Under the pieces are notes generated by a model, which was given only the letters and a program-made list of their open reading frames with translations, made no database searches and was not told the DNA's origin. 64,000 nucleotides of DNA, from contig NC_012873.2 of the NCBI RefSeq assembly GCF_000003195.3, forward strand, positions 22,966,347 through 23,030,346, read 5' to 3'. Origin of the DNA: Sorghum bicolor. Its lineage: Eukaryota > Streptophyta > Magnoliopsida > Poales > Poaceae. Made by a program: the position numbers and the translations under genes. Positions 1 through 9,481 of the stretch are shown here, in pieces. Each line of letters starts with the position of its first letter. Position 1 is the first letter of the stretch.

Positions 1-720
1 CTCATCTCCATGGGCTTCCTTCTCAACTCCCTCTTCACTAGTTGATTCAAATTCTCCATCATCATTCACAATGATCACCTGATTATTGGGGCACTCCTTA
101 CTTATATGCCCATGGCCTCCACACTTGAAGCTCTGAATTCCACTACTCTTGGAAGTAGAACCCACTGAAGTAGTGGTTGATGCTGCTGGTTTTGAACTTG
201 AGACAACAATGTTCTTTCCACTAAAAGTACCCTGAAAATTAGATCGTGAGCCTCCACTTGAGCTTTTCACGGTAGATGGTTCAGCAACAAACTTTGTGTT
301 TCATTTGCTTCCTCGAGAGGAATTCCTTGTGGTTGGTTCAGCAACAAATTTTGGCATGGTAAATTTCAGTTTGCCAAATCTTTCTTCATGGTTGCCTCTT
401 CTATGACATCGACGACCAAAACTGAGTTGGAAGCGGTTGTCATCAGCCTCATCTTCAGATTCATCATCCTTTCTTGGACTATGTCTTCTTCCTCTACCAT
501 ATGCAGCCCTCTGGTTCCTCTGACCTCCTCTTCTTCTAGCACTATCTTCTCTATCTCCACTATGGTTGCTTGCACCATCATGAGGTGGACGATGCCTTCT
601 GATTTCAGTCATAAGATTCTGAAGATCCTGTGTCAACCTCTCTTGCTTTTCTTCCATGCTTTGTCGGAGTTTATTAAATTGTGTTATGGTAACACGATCT
701 TTGATGTCCACTCGACCCAT
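1..720 (-). pseudogene. gag: gag fragment of element A (broken)
   Basis: The reading frame opens at an ATG at 718-720. It begins with a gag-like N-terminus (MGRVDIKDRVTITQFNKL), followed by an Arg/Asp-rich low-complexity stretch (SARRRGG, ESEDEADD). A TGA at 301-303 stops it, but the same frame continues to a retroviral zinc knuckle at about 85-135. The first Cys of that CX2CX4HX4C box reads Ser (SFKC...HISKEC). The segment FVAEP occurs twice, near 275-290 and 337-352, and the large central gag domain expected between the N-terminus and the knuckle is missing, so an internal deletion or duplication has occurred. The protein would have been the capsid/nucleocapsid precursor. The remainder lies left of the window. 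Confidence 0.75.
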
Positions 721-1668
721 CTTCCTGTAAGGTTAGCTGAATACAAATAATTTGTATTTGTGGAATATGAAAATTTGGTGGCTCTCACAACTCACCTCTC
801 TAAGCACCAAAGCTCTTATGAATTCCTCTGCTGCAGATTACAAGGAAAACAAATGTGTGGTGGCAACTGATAGTGATGGCGAGGCGAATACAAGAATAGT
901 GAGTACCGATTACGATGGTTTTTATGTGGAGCTTGGTGGGAGTAATACACAAGGAATGCAATCTGAATTCTAGTTGTTGTAAAGTTAAGTAACGATCCAA
1001 ACTAGAAGTTCTCTGCCTAGTGCTGATCAAAAGATTCGAAGTGTATAAATAGATCACACACACGCAAAGAAATTTCAGAATTGATGCAAACAAGGAGTAT
1101 GATTGGGATGCAAGTGTTGCAATCAGACCCAACCAAAGTTTTGCACCAAACAAAGATAGCAAACTGGTTGTAGAACTTGATATGAAACTTTCAGTACTTG
1201 TGCACATAAACCAACTAATCTTTCAGACTTTCTCTCTAAACCTTTCTCAACTTTTTTTTTCACTTCACTTTTTTTTGCACTTTCTTTTCTTTCTTTTTTT
1301 CACACACTTTTTTTTATATATATAGAACTAAAAAAGGGATCAGATTATGATACTTGCACAACTAAAGACAGAAATGAAACAACAACCAGTAGCTAGATAG
1401 GATCAAAGTTAACACAAAAGGATGATATAGGCTATAGAGATTTTTTTTTGTGAGGATTTTTGGATATAAAAGAGGCACAAAGAACACGCGAAGGATAAAT
1501 GATCAGCAACTAAAACAAAGACTCTAATGGACTGCGACTTAACCGAACTCACTAAAATAACAGATTGAAACAAAGGTCTAAACAATATATTTTTCTGGCT
1601 TTTTGGTGGATAGGACGAAGCAAAATATATATGTAGCTAGGGATAAAATTCCTACCGTGGTAACGAAA
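721..1668 (-). other. Untranslated leader of element A with a pyrimidine/purine tract
   Basis: This stretch lies between the PBS and the gag start and has no convincing coding potential. Positions about 1244-1325 form a low-complexity run, T/C-rich on plus and A/G-rich in the element's sense, ending in a short TA repeat. Such leaders are usual in chromoviruses. I see no other feature. Confidence 0.6.
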
Positions 1669-1680
1669 GCTTTGATACCA
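1669..1680 (-). other. Primer-binding site, element A
   Basis: The minus strand reads TGGTATCAAAGC, one mismatch from TGGTATCAGAGC, the usual PBS matching the 3' end of plant initiator tRNA-Met. It begins two bases after the LTR end at 1683, the normal spacing. This fixes the inner edge of the LTR and the element's orientation. Confidence 0.85.
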
Positions 1681-2080
1681 GATGATGCGACACGTTGTCC
1701 CGATCTTCACGACGTAGGATGAACACCGATAACTAGCTGAAGAACAGCCGGATAACTTGCTGCAAGCAGCGATAACTAGTGCAACCTGGCAAATAAAACT
1801 CGAAGCCAACCACCGTCTTTAACCGGCAACCTGAATCGAGGATTCGCCCAACCACACTCTCAAGGAACCAACCAACATAGCCTACAATCAATCAAGGAAT
1901 ACCTTGAAGGGAGTAGGAGCACCAATTGAGAGCAGATGAAGCCGTCGCCTATGTAATCCCGCGAGGAAATCACAAGAGCAAAGGGGTAGAGATCACTCTC
2001 TGAATTTGTTAGCACGCAGCTGAACAAAGGGGTTCTGTATTTCAATTATCAAAGTCTTAGATTACAATGAGTCTTAGGGG

Positions 2081-2090
2081 GTATTTATAC
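2081..2090 (-). promoter_or_regulatory. TATA box of the element A LTR
   Basis: The minus strand reads GTATAAATAC inside the LTR, about 400 bp before the LTR end, the place expected for the U3 promoter. It is a motif match only. Confidence 0.6.
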
Positions 2091-2348
2091 TAGCAACAGC
2101 CCTGCTAGATAGGTATGAAAACGAAATAGAGTTTCTGAGGGAAGGCAATGTGAAAGGTCCCCTCCAAATGGATTCCCGAAGTGGCTTCGCGTGACTGTTG
2201 GCCTCCAGAGCAGTTTTCAATAAACTGACCATAACTTTTTATTGGGAAGTCCAAATGATGAACCGTTTCTTGGGTGTGAAACTAAACTCAAAGGGCTTTC
2301 CAGCAAATATATGCCAACCAGCACGAAACATTGTAGATTGGTACAGTT

Positions 2349-2873
2349 TTACTTGGCAATTTGTACCAACATTCTGTCATGACAGACTGTTGACCTTCTG
2401 AGCAGTCTGTAATAATTCTGCTCTGCAGGCAATATAGAGAATCCAAACTGGTCGCCACTAGATTCATTGGAAAGTAGACTCGTCAAGCTTTCCAACAAGT
2501 GCTCATGGACCTTCATAGCTTTTGTGAGTAAAAAGTTATGAAGATTCTTTGCACTGGTCCGTTTTTGACTTCCACTGGTCCGTTTTTGACTTCTTCTGGA
2601 ACTTGCACTGGTCCGTTCTTCATGGTCCGATTCTTCCTTCTCTTCTTCTATATACCTGAGTACAATCAAGGTACAACACTTAGGTAGTATATAATTATCA
2701 TTAATGTTAAAATGAATCTCACAAAGTAGCGCGTGGACCTCTTGTTGTAGCTTCTTTGCACGACTACGTGTAATCGGTCCATCGATGACTTGAGCTGGTG
2801 TCGGTGTAGGTGAAACTTGAGTGGGTGTAGCTTGACTTGGAACTTGTGACATCTTGCTTGGTGGCGTGGTCAT
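2349..2873 (-). CDS. ORF inside the element A LTR with an ITRSRAKK motif (174 codons)
   Basis: The frame starts at ATG 2871-2873, four bases inside the LTR. It has a Pro/Thr-rich N-terminus (TPTQVSPTPTPAQ), a basic motif DGPITRSRAKKLQQEV and a segment containing ILPKCC, then degenerates into Ser/Lys-rich sequence. Similar ITRSRAK-type tails are, to my knowledge, found at the 3' ends of grass gypsy polyproteins. The likeliest explanation is that pol reads into U3 of the 3' LTR, so this 5' LTR copy is a duplicate of a pol tail and not an independent gene. Function is unknown. The last part may be chance reading frame. Confidence 0.4.
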   Translation of the reverse strand: MTTPPSKMSQVPSQATPTQVSPTPTPAQVIDGPITRSRAKKLQQEVHALLCEIHFNINDNYILPKCCTLIVLRYIEEEKEESDHEERTSASSRRSQKRTSGSQKRTSAKNLHNFLLTKAMKVHEHLLESLTSLLSNESSGDQFGFSILPAEQNYYRLLRRSTVCHDRMLVQIAK

Positions 2874-2877
2874 ATCA

Positions 2878-2882
2878 ACTGG
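2878..2882. repeat. Presumed TSD copy of element A (actgg)
   Basis: These are the five bases directly outside the LTR end at 2877. The partner copy would lie left of the window, so the duplication is unconfirmed. Confidence 0.4.
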
Positions 2883-3941
2883 TACCAGGTAGAACTATGG
2901 TAGCTTCACCATAGTTCAGAGGGGGGCAAGTTGCCGATTCTTCCTCGTCCAGCTCAAGATCTTCGGCTATATCTCTGGAGAAGCGCTGTGCAAAAAGGTG
3001 GAATTCAAGGCGCTTGTGCATGTGGACACTAAGCCACATGTTGATAAACCACCAAGGTCCTCCTAAGTTGCCGATGGGTTGGCCTAGCAGGAGTTTCTTA
3101 GCTACCTGATGGAGAAGGTGGTAGATAGAACCGAGCAAGTATCGGCCAAGAGGAAATCGGCCACCATTGGCCAGTTTCTCTGCTGCCGATAGATAGACAG
3201 AGGTTGGTCCTGCCACCACAGAATACAAACTTATCCAACCACATGTTCAAGAAAATTGTCTGCTCCCTTTCCCCGACAGATCCTGTTTTTCAGTACTTCT
3301 GAATGTATCCAGACCAACCACTGATAGCGCGAGTCTCTACCTTGGAACTGGGCTTGGTATCAAACAGATGACTGTTATCGGCAGTGGATATGTCTAAGCC
3401 GGTGAGCATGAGTACATCGGCAAGAGTAGGTGAATCAAGGCCATGGCCGAATACGAAAGCTTTGAGTGTGTCTGACCAAAAGTACGAGGCAACTATTAGC
3501 AGTGACTCGTTCCTCTCCATATCGGCAAGAGATAATCTGATGCACTGGTCTAATTTCCACTCACCCCATTGGACTTCATTTGAATGGCTGACTCTCAGGA
3601 ACCAGTCTTTCCATCCCTTGGTAGGACTGGGTGAGGAACGAAAGGCATCTTTCCACAGATCTAAGGAAAAGTTTTCGGCTTTGAAGGGGATTCTATTTGT
3701 CTCTGCGTTTATTAGATCGGTGGGATCTGGGTTTCCTAACGGGCCGAGACATTGGAAGTGAGGTTGATCGGTAGGAATTATGATCTTATCGGCCAAATCC
3801 TAAAAAGTTTTTAGGATGAAAGAACAAAAAGAAAAAAGGGGTACTCAGTAAAAGGAATCGTAGATGAATAGGAGTACAACAAGAGTGCAAAAAGAAGAAG
3901 GATGGTAGACTAACCTCAGGAACGACGAAGTTGATGGCCAT
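2883..3941 (-). pseudogene. Antisense plant-mobile-domain gene of element B (broken)
   Basis: This is homologous to the antisense genes of D and E. Exon 1 (3915-3941) encodes nine residues, MAINFVVPE, and ends in a GTTAGT donor. Exon 2 starts at 3799 after TTTTTAG. It encodes the N-terminal half of a PMD, including a WSDTLKAFVFGHG segment and the SPTLADVLMLTGLDIS hallmark, then SVYLSAAEKLANGG and GGPWWFINMWL. A TGA at 3290-3292 stands where D has a CGC Arg codon. A short deletion near 3212-3220 shifts the frame, and element A cuts the gene after IVLPG. The remaining exons lie left of the window. It is nonfunctional in this copy. PMD proteins are plant factors shared by host genes (MAIN/MAIL) and transposons. 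Confidence 0.85.
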
Positions 3942-4091
3942 TTCTTCACGAGGAAGAGGATCGAAGGCTTGGAGGTTTGGTGAAGGAGACCCTTGCTGAA
4001 GTTCTTGGAGTTCTCGGGCAATGCCGCCGCCAGGAAAGTGGATTTTGGGCTGTAGAATGACAAGATGGAGAAGGAGTACTGGAGAAGGAAG

Positions 4092-4099
4092 TATTTATA
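4092..4099 (-). promoter_or_regulatory. TATA box of the antisense PMD gene, element B
   Basis: The minus strand reads TATAAATA about 150 bp upstream of the antisense ATG at 3939-3941. The same motif stands at a similar distance in D (44621) and E (57253), which argues for a real promoter. Confidence 0.6.
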
Positions 4100-4483
4100 G
4101 GACAAAACGGGCAGGGGCAAATCTAACTTATCTCTTTGCCGCATCCGTGAAATCCGAGTGTGTTCAGATGGGTATGGTAACTATTCGCACGGTAATCATG
4201 GGATTGCGCAGGTGATTTGACAGCAAGCGGTCATGATTTTGGAGATATTTTACTATGCAAGATCGCCTGGTCGGCCCATCGGCAGTTCTCTCTAACGGTA
4301 ATATTGCCGATGAGCGCATAAGTGGGGAGATTTGATTGGAGAGGTTGAGAAATTCGAGGAATCTGCAGGAGAATCGGGCCAAGGTTGTTCAGATTTGACG
4401 GCTGATTACCAAATTAGGAGAAGTAATTGTGGAAAGACATCATTACTGTAGAGAATTTCGGAGCATTAATGATTTTATACTTC

Positions 4484-4499
4484 AAAATTGGGGGGCATG
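4484..4499 (+). other. Polypurine tract of element B
   Basis: The sequence ending TTGGGGGGCATG lies immediately before the 3' LTR start TGTTGACACC. The same GGGGGGCATG precedes the 3' LTRs of D and E. It would prime plus-strand DNA synthesis. Confidence 0.75.
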
Positions 4500-5222
4500 T
4501 GTTGACACCGTTTTTGGGCACGTATCTTTTGACACGTACCTGGAGTTAGTGAAATGTAGATCGACAGATGGAGTAATGGTGACTAGTCTACAGTGAAGTT
4601 GCCGATGAAGGTGGTTGCCGATGGGGAGACAACGGAATATGACTAAGTCCAGAAGTGATGACGTATACGTGCCGATGACCAGTGCCAGTGTTTGCCGATG
4701 GCCATAACAGGTAGTCTGCCGATGACTCTGGAGGAAAGCGTGGAGGTTGCCGATTGATTCGTGGTAGTGTCCCGATCGGTTACGGAGGATAGTTTAATGT
4801 TTTCCTTAGTTATTAGAATTCGTTTTGTATACGGGTTCCGTTTAATTTGGAATTCGAGTCCTAGTCGTGTCTGGTTGTAGCTCTTTGGATAGGGTATAAA
4901 TGTAGACCCTAGGGCCATGTAATGATCAATCAATCAATCAAACACAAGTTTTTACTTATATTCCAGCATTTACTTTTTCGATGACTTCGTCAAATTTTCT
5001 TTTTACTATGAGTTCTCAGGAATTCGTCGAGTCAAACTCGACGTGTTCTCAAGTTCTGCGTGAGCACCTCTTGGCCGTGACATCCGGGCGCATCGCTGTT
5101 GTCGGGACCAAAGTGTTCGAGTTACCACCTTCATCGATTGTAAGCTCAAATCGGCTGGCACGCCTTAACGTTTGAATCAGGTATTAGCCCTTTGTGTTTG
5201 CAGATCATCTTTCGCACCAACA
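4500..5222 (+). repeat. 3' LTR of element B (723 bp)
   Basis: It begins TGTTGACACC and ends GCACCAACA. It aligns throughout with the LTRs of C, D and E, including a TATA box (GGTATAAATG near 4893-4901), ATCA-rich sequence downstream of it, and the terminal block with AACGTTTGAAT and GGTATTAGCCCTTTGTG. Confidence 0.9.
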
Positions 5223-5417
5223 ATACAGTTGCGCGAGCTACGCAGCCTTGTCGTCCTAAGGAGGAGGTGGGTCTAGCTGTCCTTTGTGCCTAGGAGTCCT
5301 AGGGTCTACTCTTGTTGCTAGAGCTACGGTGGCAGTGGTGGCATTGCCGTCGTCCTCCATGTCGTCCGTGGTGGCCACGGCTCCGTCTGCGATGTTAAAG
5401 CACTCCCTTGTCGGGTC

Positions 5418-6125
5418 TTAACTATCAGACTCAGAGTCAGGGTCTGGTTCTGTGGTGGTGTAGAAACATCCGCAATACTCTTCCGCCAACTGTTGTCTCA
5501 GCATGGTGAGTGTGTAGCGTCCTGGTCCTAGGGGTCGAGGCCTGCGTATCTGCGGAAAGCCTGGGTTTTCAGCTGACGAGGGGGGCTCTTGTTGTGTTGT
5601 TATGCTACATGGAAGGGCTAGTGGCCCCTCGACCTGCATATTGGCGCTAGGGCAGACTATCCTAGCGAGGGATGTCACGGCGTTGTCAAGACCGAATGGG
5701 GGCATCCGCCTGGTGGCGAACAAACCGTGTGGCAGCAGGGTGGATGGCGGTGACGGTGTGCAGGGGACGCTGTCCCCTGACACTGCTAAATGGTGGCCGC
5801 TCTACTGGCTGGCTGTCTCAGTCACCGCCTCGGGGCGCAAAGTTGTTGGCCCCTCAACCAGGGGGTCAAGCTACCCTGTGCGGGGTGGCGATCATGCAGC
5901 AGCCGTGGGGCAGCGGTGACGATGCTGATCACACCTTCTCTTTGGCGGGGAGGCGTGGTGGTGAGGTCGACGCGCGGCCTTCGATCGCGTGGGCACAATG
6001 CGAGCTGCCTCCGGTCCTCTAACAGAGAGCAGGATCATGTCGTAGCCGAAGCCGGTGGACATGAACTCGAGGCTCCCAAACCAGATCACTGTGGAGCGTG
6101 GAATCGGCAAAACAGAGGTGGCCAT
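5418..6125 (-). pseudogene. gag: gag N-terminal region of element I (fragment)
   Basis: A frame starting at 6125 opens MATSVLPIPRSTVIWFGSLEF, placed like the gag start of element F, about 40 bases inside the PBS. It breaks after about 77 codons. A second frame (5418-5783) carries PLALPCSITTQQEPP, RPLGPGRYTLTMLRQQLAEE and an acidic DPDSESDS end, resembling gag leader regions of grass gypsy elements as I recall them. No zinc knuckle or capsid core is visible, because B interrupts at 5222. It is broken and partial, and the assignment rests mainly on position. Confidence 0.45.
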
Positions 6126-6163
6126 CCGAAAAAGGTGGGAAATCGTCAGTGAAACACGCAGGA

Positions 6164-6180
6164 CCCCTACGTGGCGCGAA
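6164..6180 (-). other. Primer-binding site, element I
   Basis: The minus strand reads TTCGCGCCACGTAGGGG, one base from the LTR end at 6182. It resembles the PBS TGGCGCGCCAGGTAGGGG of element F with a few differences. Confidence 0.65.
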
Positions 6181-6181
6181 C

Positions 6182-7304
6182 TGTCGGTGTTTTAACGCCG
6201 GGGGTAAGACCAACGAGTAAATTTGTGTGTGTGTTTTCCTTTCCGAATGGTGATGCAAGATGGACTCAAGGGTTTATCCTAGTTCGGGCAAAAGAAGGCG
6301 CTACGTCCAGCATGGGGAGAGAGTTTGTATTATCTTGCACCTAAGTGCTTGTACAGGGGTGAATACAAGACAGGTTCAATATGGGTTCTAAGTCCTGACT
6401 GCGTGGAGTGGTGTATGCGAGTCTTGTTCTCTGTATTGTGAGTTGTATCTTTAACTCGGCCTCAGCATCCCCTTTTATAGTCCAAGGGGAGGCTTAAGGT
6501 TACAGGGCGTAGGCGCTAGAGTAGGCCTCGATAGGTGTATGGCACGAGCCTACTCAAGGCTTCCATACCAGCGTGGCCTCGACCTGTCTTGTTGTAGTGT
6601 ACTTGGCGATGATGGCACGCGCACTTCTTGAGTTTATGTCCGGTATGCTGCATGTTATTGGTTCACGTATACGTGTGATCGTATGCTGTAGCAGATGTCG
6701 TGTCGGCAGTGGTTAGAGCGCTGACTTCTGTTGCTCAACCCTTCTCTAGGAAGGAGCATGCGTGCTCGAGGGTCTGGCGGTCTAGACGGCACCCGTTTAC
6801 AGGAGAGCTGACTATCTCGTCTTGAGGGGCCTCTTGATGGGATATTACGCCTGTTGCAACTGTACCTGCACGTACCTTTCACTGATTTTGAGGATAAAGA
6901 TGGGAAAAGGTAGGATTTGATGGCCGCATGATCCATCATCACGTTTCTCGTGCCTACTGGGTCAGGTGGGAGCCTATCAGTCGCATTAAATGCCCTGAAC
7001 CCCGTACCAGCGGCAGGCGGCGGGGGTGCAGTTTTGCGCACGTGGCTGGCTGATTTGCTCGATGCCACTTCCATAATCGAGGATCGTCTTGCTTTGAGCA
7101 TTTAGTTGTTCGCTCGACCATATTTCCGTAACCGAGACTAGGATCGATCATCGAGCGTGCCGTGGGTCGAGTCAGGGCATCGATCAGCGCACGTTTATGG
7201 AGTGGGGCGTCAAGTTCGACTTGCGGGTTAGCTTTGTACCCTCTGTCAGAGATGCCTGTTGGGGTACCCCTTACGAACTCCCTCGGCAAGTCCTTCCTCA
7301 TGCT
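6182..7304 (-). repeat. 5' LTR of element I (outer end approximate)
   Basis: The inner end is ACACCGACA at 6182, directly before the PBS. A TATA box (CTATAAAAGG) lies at 6471-6480, followed in the sense direction by about 290 bp of R/U5-like sequence. The U3 side runs to about 7304, where plus-strand sequence changes character at TATGTTGACGG. I could not define the outer TG precisely. Confidence 0.55.
6471..6480 (-). promoter_or_regulatory. TATA box of the element I LTR
   Basis: The minus strand reads CTATAAAAGG, the expected LTR promoter motif upstream of the R/U5 region. Confidence 0.65.
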
Positions 7305-8645
7305 ATGTTGACGGTTAAAAATAGTACTTATCTACCATCAAGAGAAATCACGAGAGACTTCAAACCAACCAACATACAAGCCAAGGTCATAGTGATTAAA
7401 CATAACAAGTCACATGTTACATCCATTATGCAAGTAGTTCGACATACCTCAGAGTTCAACGTAGTTATTACAACTCAAGTTCAAAAGTAGTGGAAGTAAA
7501 GTAATTTGAAACTAACATTGCCCTTATTTCAAATACATGCTAGTATCTAGGTCAACTCCAGCAAAAGCAGCATAGATAAGGTAATTAAGAAAGATCATGT
7601 CTATGATCTTACTACTCCACTATAGTAGGAATCATCCTATTCTTGCAGTAGCCATGATACATCACAACCTACAATAAGTGGGAATAAACCCTGAGTACAA
7701 GAATGTATTCAGCTAGACTTATCTGTCAAAAACTAGAAATAATATGACACCAAGGAGTATGCAAGGCTTTATTGGTGGGGCTAGCTTGACAACACTTTTG
7801 CATAAGTAGCTTAGTTACAAAGTAAGTATCCTTTCTTTTATTTAGCTGAAGTTAATAATTATTAACCGGTCATCTAGATTAGCAACTATACTAGAGCAAT
7901 CACTTGATTAAGTTATAATAGTAGTACCCATATTAGATGTAGCATTTTCAACATCATCATACCATAACCTTCCAAGTATTCCATAATCATTACTACAATG
8001 ACGTAGCTTAAGTCAAGTGCTCACTATCCAGGAGCCATGGCAATTCGAATCGATTCCTAACCAGCTGGTGATTTATTCCCCACACAAACCATGCTTCCTC
8101 CGTCGAGGTCACTTTGGTCACCGAACGCACTTCTCCGGTCATGTCGTGGGTTCGACCGGCACCACCATACCCAAGAGTCGCCCGACTTCCAGGATGCTCC
8201 TTGGTTATCCTTGTGGCCTCCTCTACCAACTTCAATATAGTGCATGGGTCAGATCAATTCCCGGCCCGAATAGCAACCCGACTTCACAATTACAACAAGT
8301 TATCGTTCCAGCTAAGTGTGAGGCATGCATTCAACATGACTTGAGGGACGACAATGGTCGATCCTTAATTGTCACAAACAAAATCACTACAAGCCAAAAC
8401 CCTACAAGACACTTGGTTATTTCCATGATATCAACATAGCCAAAAGTGATGAGGGTCAGGCCCGATCTTCCAAGAGGTAATTGGTAAATTCGATTGTGGA
8501 GAACTCGATGTTGGCGATCTGGCTTCAAATTAGCACGATTCGAACCCTACAACCATTACACCACTGCTCCGTTGGTTATCAACCAAGCACAACTTGATTG
8601 ACCTTGCCAAGAAGGCTGTTCCGACAAGCGAATCGAAGAACACAA
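7305..8645. other. Unassigned repeat-like sequence
   Basis: There is no long ORF with recognisable domains. It opens TGTTGACGG on plus, which could be an LTR start, but I find no matching end or PBS. The part from 8000 to 8580 reads on the minus strand like retroelement leader sequence, with only short broken frames. Together with 8889-8978, 20956-21758 and 30929-34035 it may be one older element split by F and G. Confidence 0.4.
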
Positions 8646-8888
8646 GGCTGTGTTTAGTTCCTGAACCGAAAAATATTGGGACACTGTAGCATTTTTGTTT
8701 GTTTGTGGTAATTATTGTCCAACTATGGACTAACTAGGCTTAAAAGATTTGTCTCATAAATTTTGAACAAACTGTGCAATTAGTTTTTATTTTCGTCTAT
8801 ATTTAATACTTCATGCATGCGTCTAAAGATTTGATGTGATAGGGAATCTTGAAAAATTTTGAGTTTTTGGATGGAAGTAAACAAGGCC
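8646..8888. mobile_element. MITE-like non-autonomous DNA transposon (243 bp)
   Basis: The ends are inverted repeats: GGCTGTGTTTAGTTCC on the left and the complement of GGCCTTGTTTACTTCC on the right. The interior contains ATGCATGCGTCTAAAGATT, AATTAGTTTTTATTTTCGTC and GGACTAACTAGGC, typical of a very common grass MITE. The trinucleotide CAA flanks both ends (8643-8645 and 8889-8891) and may be the target duplication. It has no coding capacity. The superfamily is not assigned. Confidence 0.75.
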
Positions 8889-8973
8889 CAAGCTAGAAAG
8901 TATAAACACGCAATCTAAAATTGCAGATATGAATGACGCGAATATTCAAATGAGGGTTCGAGAACTCGATTCC

Positions 8974-8978
8974 AAATG
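8974..8978. repeat. TSD of element F, left copy (aaatg)
   Basis: AAATG directly precedes the 5' LTR and recurs at 20951-20955 directly after the 3' LTR, so it is a perfect 5-bp duplication. Confidence 0.95.
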
Positions 8979-9433
8979 TGTGGGGGTACAAACCCCTATA
9001 CCCTTACGGCTAGACTTGGGCCAGGAGGCTTGGCCCATTACGAGACAAGTTCGAGGCTTGATTCGACAGCTTGGAGTTTCGTGCAAGGAAACAAGACGTG
9101 GAGATCAAGCAAGATTCTAGTCGGTTAGAATAGGAATTGATATCGAACTATCTATGGCAATTGTAACCGACTAGGATTATTTTCCAGATCTGTAACCCTG
9201 CCCTCCGGACTATATAAGGAGGGGCAAGGGACCCCCCTAGGACACATGATTCTCTCAATCCAATACAATCAGACGCAGGACGTCGGTATTATGCCAACTC
9301 GGCGGCCGAACCTGGATAAAAAGCTTGTCCGTGTCTTGTGTCACCATCGAGTTCGTAGTTTGCGCACCGTCTACCGATAAACTACTACCGTGGGTATACC
9401 CCAAGGTAGACTGCCGACTAGCTTTCGTCGACA
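8979..9433 (+). repeat. 5' LTR of element F (455 bp)
   Basis: It begins TGTGGGGGTA and ends TTCGTCGACA, and is followed by the PBS one base later. A TATA box TATATAAGG stands at 9211-9219. It is the same length as the 3' LTR. Confidence 0.95.
9211..9218 (+). promoter_or_regulatory. TATA box of the element F 5' LTR
   Basis: TATATAAG occurs inside the LTR about 220 bp before its end. The identical motif is at 20728-20735 in the 3' LTR. Confidence 0.7.
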
Positions 9434-9434
9434 G

Positions 9435-9452
9435 TGGCGCGCCAGGTAGGGG
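9435..9452 (+). other. Primer-binding site, element F
   Basis: TGGCGCGCCAGGTAGGGG begins one base after the LTR end. It is the PBS class seen in Cinful-type grass elements; I do not assign the tRNA. Confidence 0.85.
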
Positions 9453-9481
9453 GTGTGCGTACAACTTCTCCGGCGAACAAG

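Larger units (their letters stand above)
1..2877 (-). mobile_element. Element A: 5' part of a chromovirus-like Ty3/gypsy LTR retrotransposon
   Basis: Reading leftward on the minus strand, this segment has a 5' LTR (1683-2877), a PBS of the initiator-Met type two bases inside it, a leader of about 950 bp and the start of gag; the rest lies beyond the window start. The tRNA-Met-type PBS and the gag style with a GGHGHISKEC knuckle fit chromoviruses (Tekay/Del group), which is inference. It interrupts the antisense PMD pseudogene of element B, and 2878-2882 (actgg) is the presumed TSD copy on this side. The 3' LTR and second TSD are not visible. Confidence 0.8.
1683..2877 (-). repeat. 5' LTR of element A (1195 bp)
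   Basis: On the minus strand the LTR starts TGATATGAC at 2877 and ends GTCGCATCA at 1683. These ends are imperfect inverted repeats (TGATATGAC versus TGATGCGAC). The inner end is set by the PBS and the outer end abuts the broken PMD pseudogene of element B. The LTR contains a TATA box at 2081-2090 and an ORF near its U3 start (2349-2873). Confidence 0.8.
2878..5222 (+). mobile_element. Element B: 3' part of a Tat-type gypsy element with antisense PMD gene
   Basis: This is the 3' end of a plus-strand LTR retrotransposon of the same family as elements C, D and E. In order it has a broken antisense PMD gene on the minus strand, that gene's TATA box, a polypurine tract and a 3' LTR (4500-5222). 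The 5' LTR, gag and pol are outside the window, to the left of inserted element A. The five bases after the LTR (5223-5227, ataca) are the presumed TSD. B sits in the leader/gag region of element I. Confidence 0.85.
5223..7304 (-). mobile_element. Element I: 5' part of a gypsy element on the minus strand
   Basis: Read on the minus strand, this has an LTR ending ACACCGACA at 6182, a PBS of the GCGCC...GTAGGGG class, and a leader plus gag N-terminus running leftward until element B interrupts it at 5222. The PBS class is the one used by element F, so a related (Tat/Cinful-like) lineage is inferred. The outer LTR edge near 7304 is uncertain because no TSD pair can be tested. Confidence 0.65.

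Noticed and set aside
2372..2877. Element A LTR starting at TGTTGGTACAAATTG near 2371
   Set aside because: The outer inverted ends TGATATGAC/GTCGCATCA with the PBS two bases away fit better and place the limit at 2877 against the broken PMD gene.
5602..6152. Overlapping plus-strand ORFs in GC-rich sequence of element I
   Set aside because: They are antisense to the gag leader, have no domain, and are explained by GC-rich composition.
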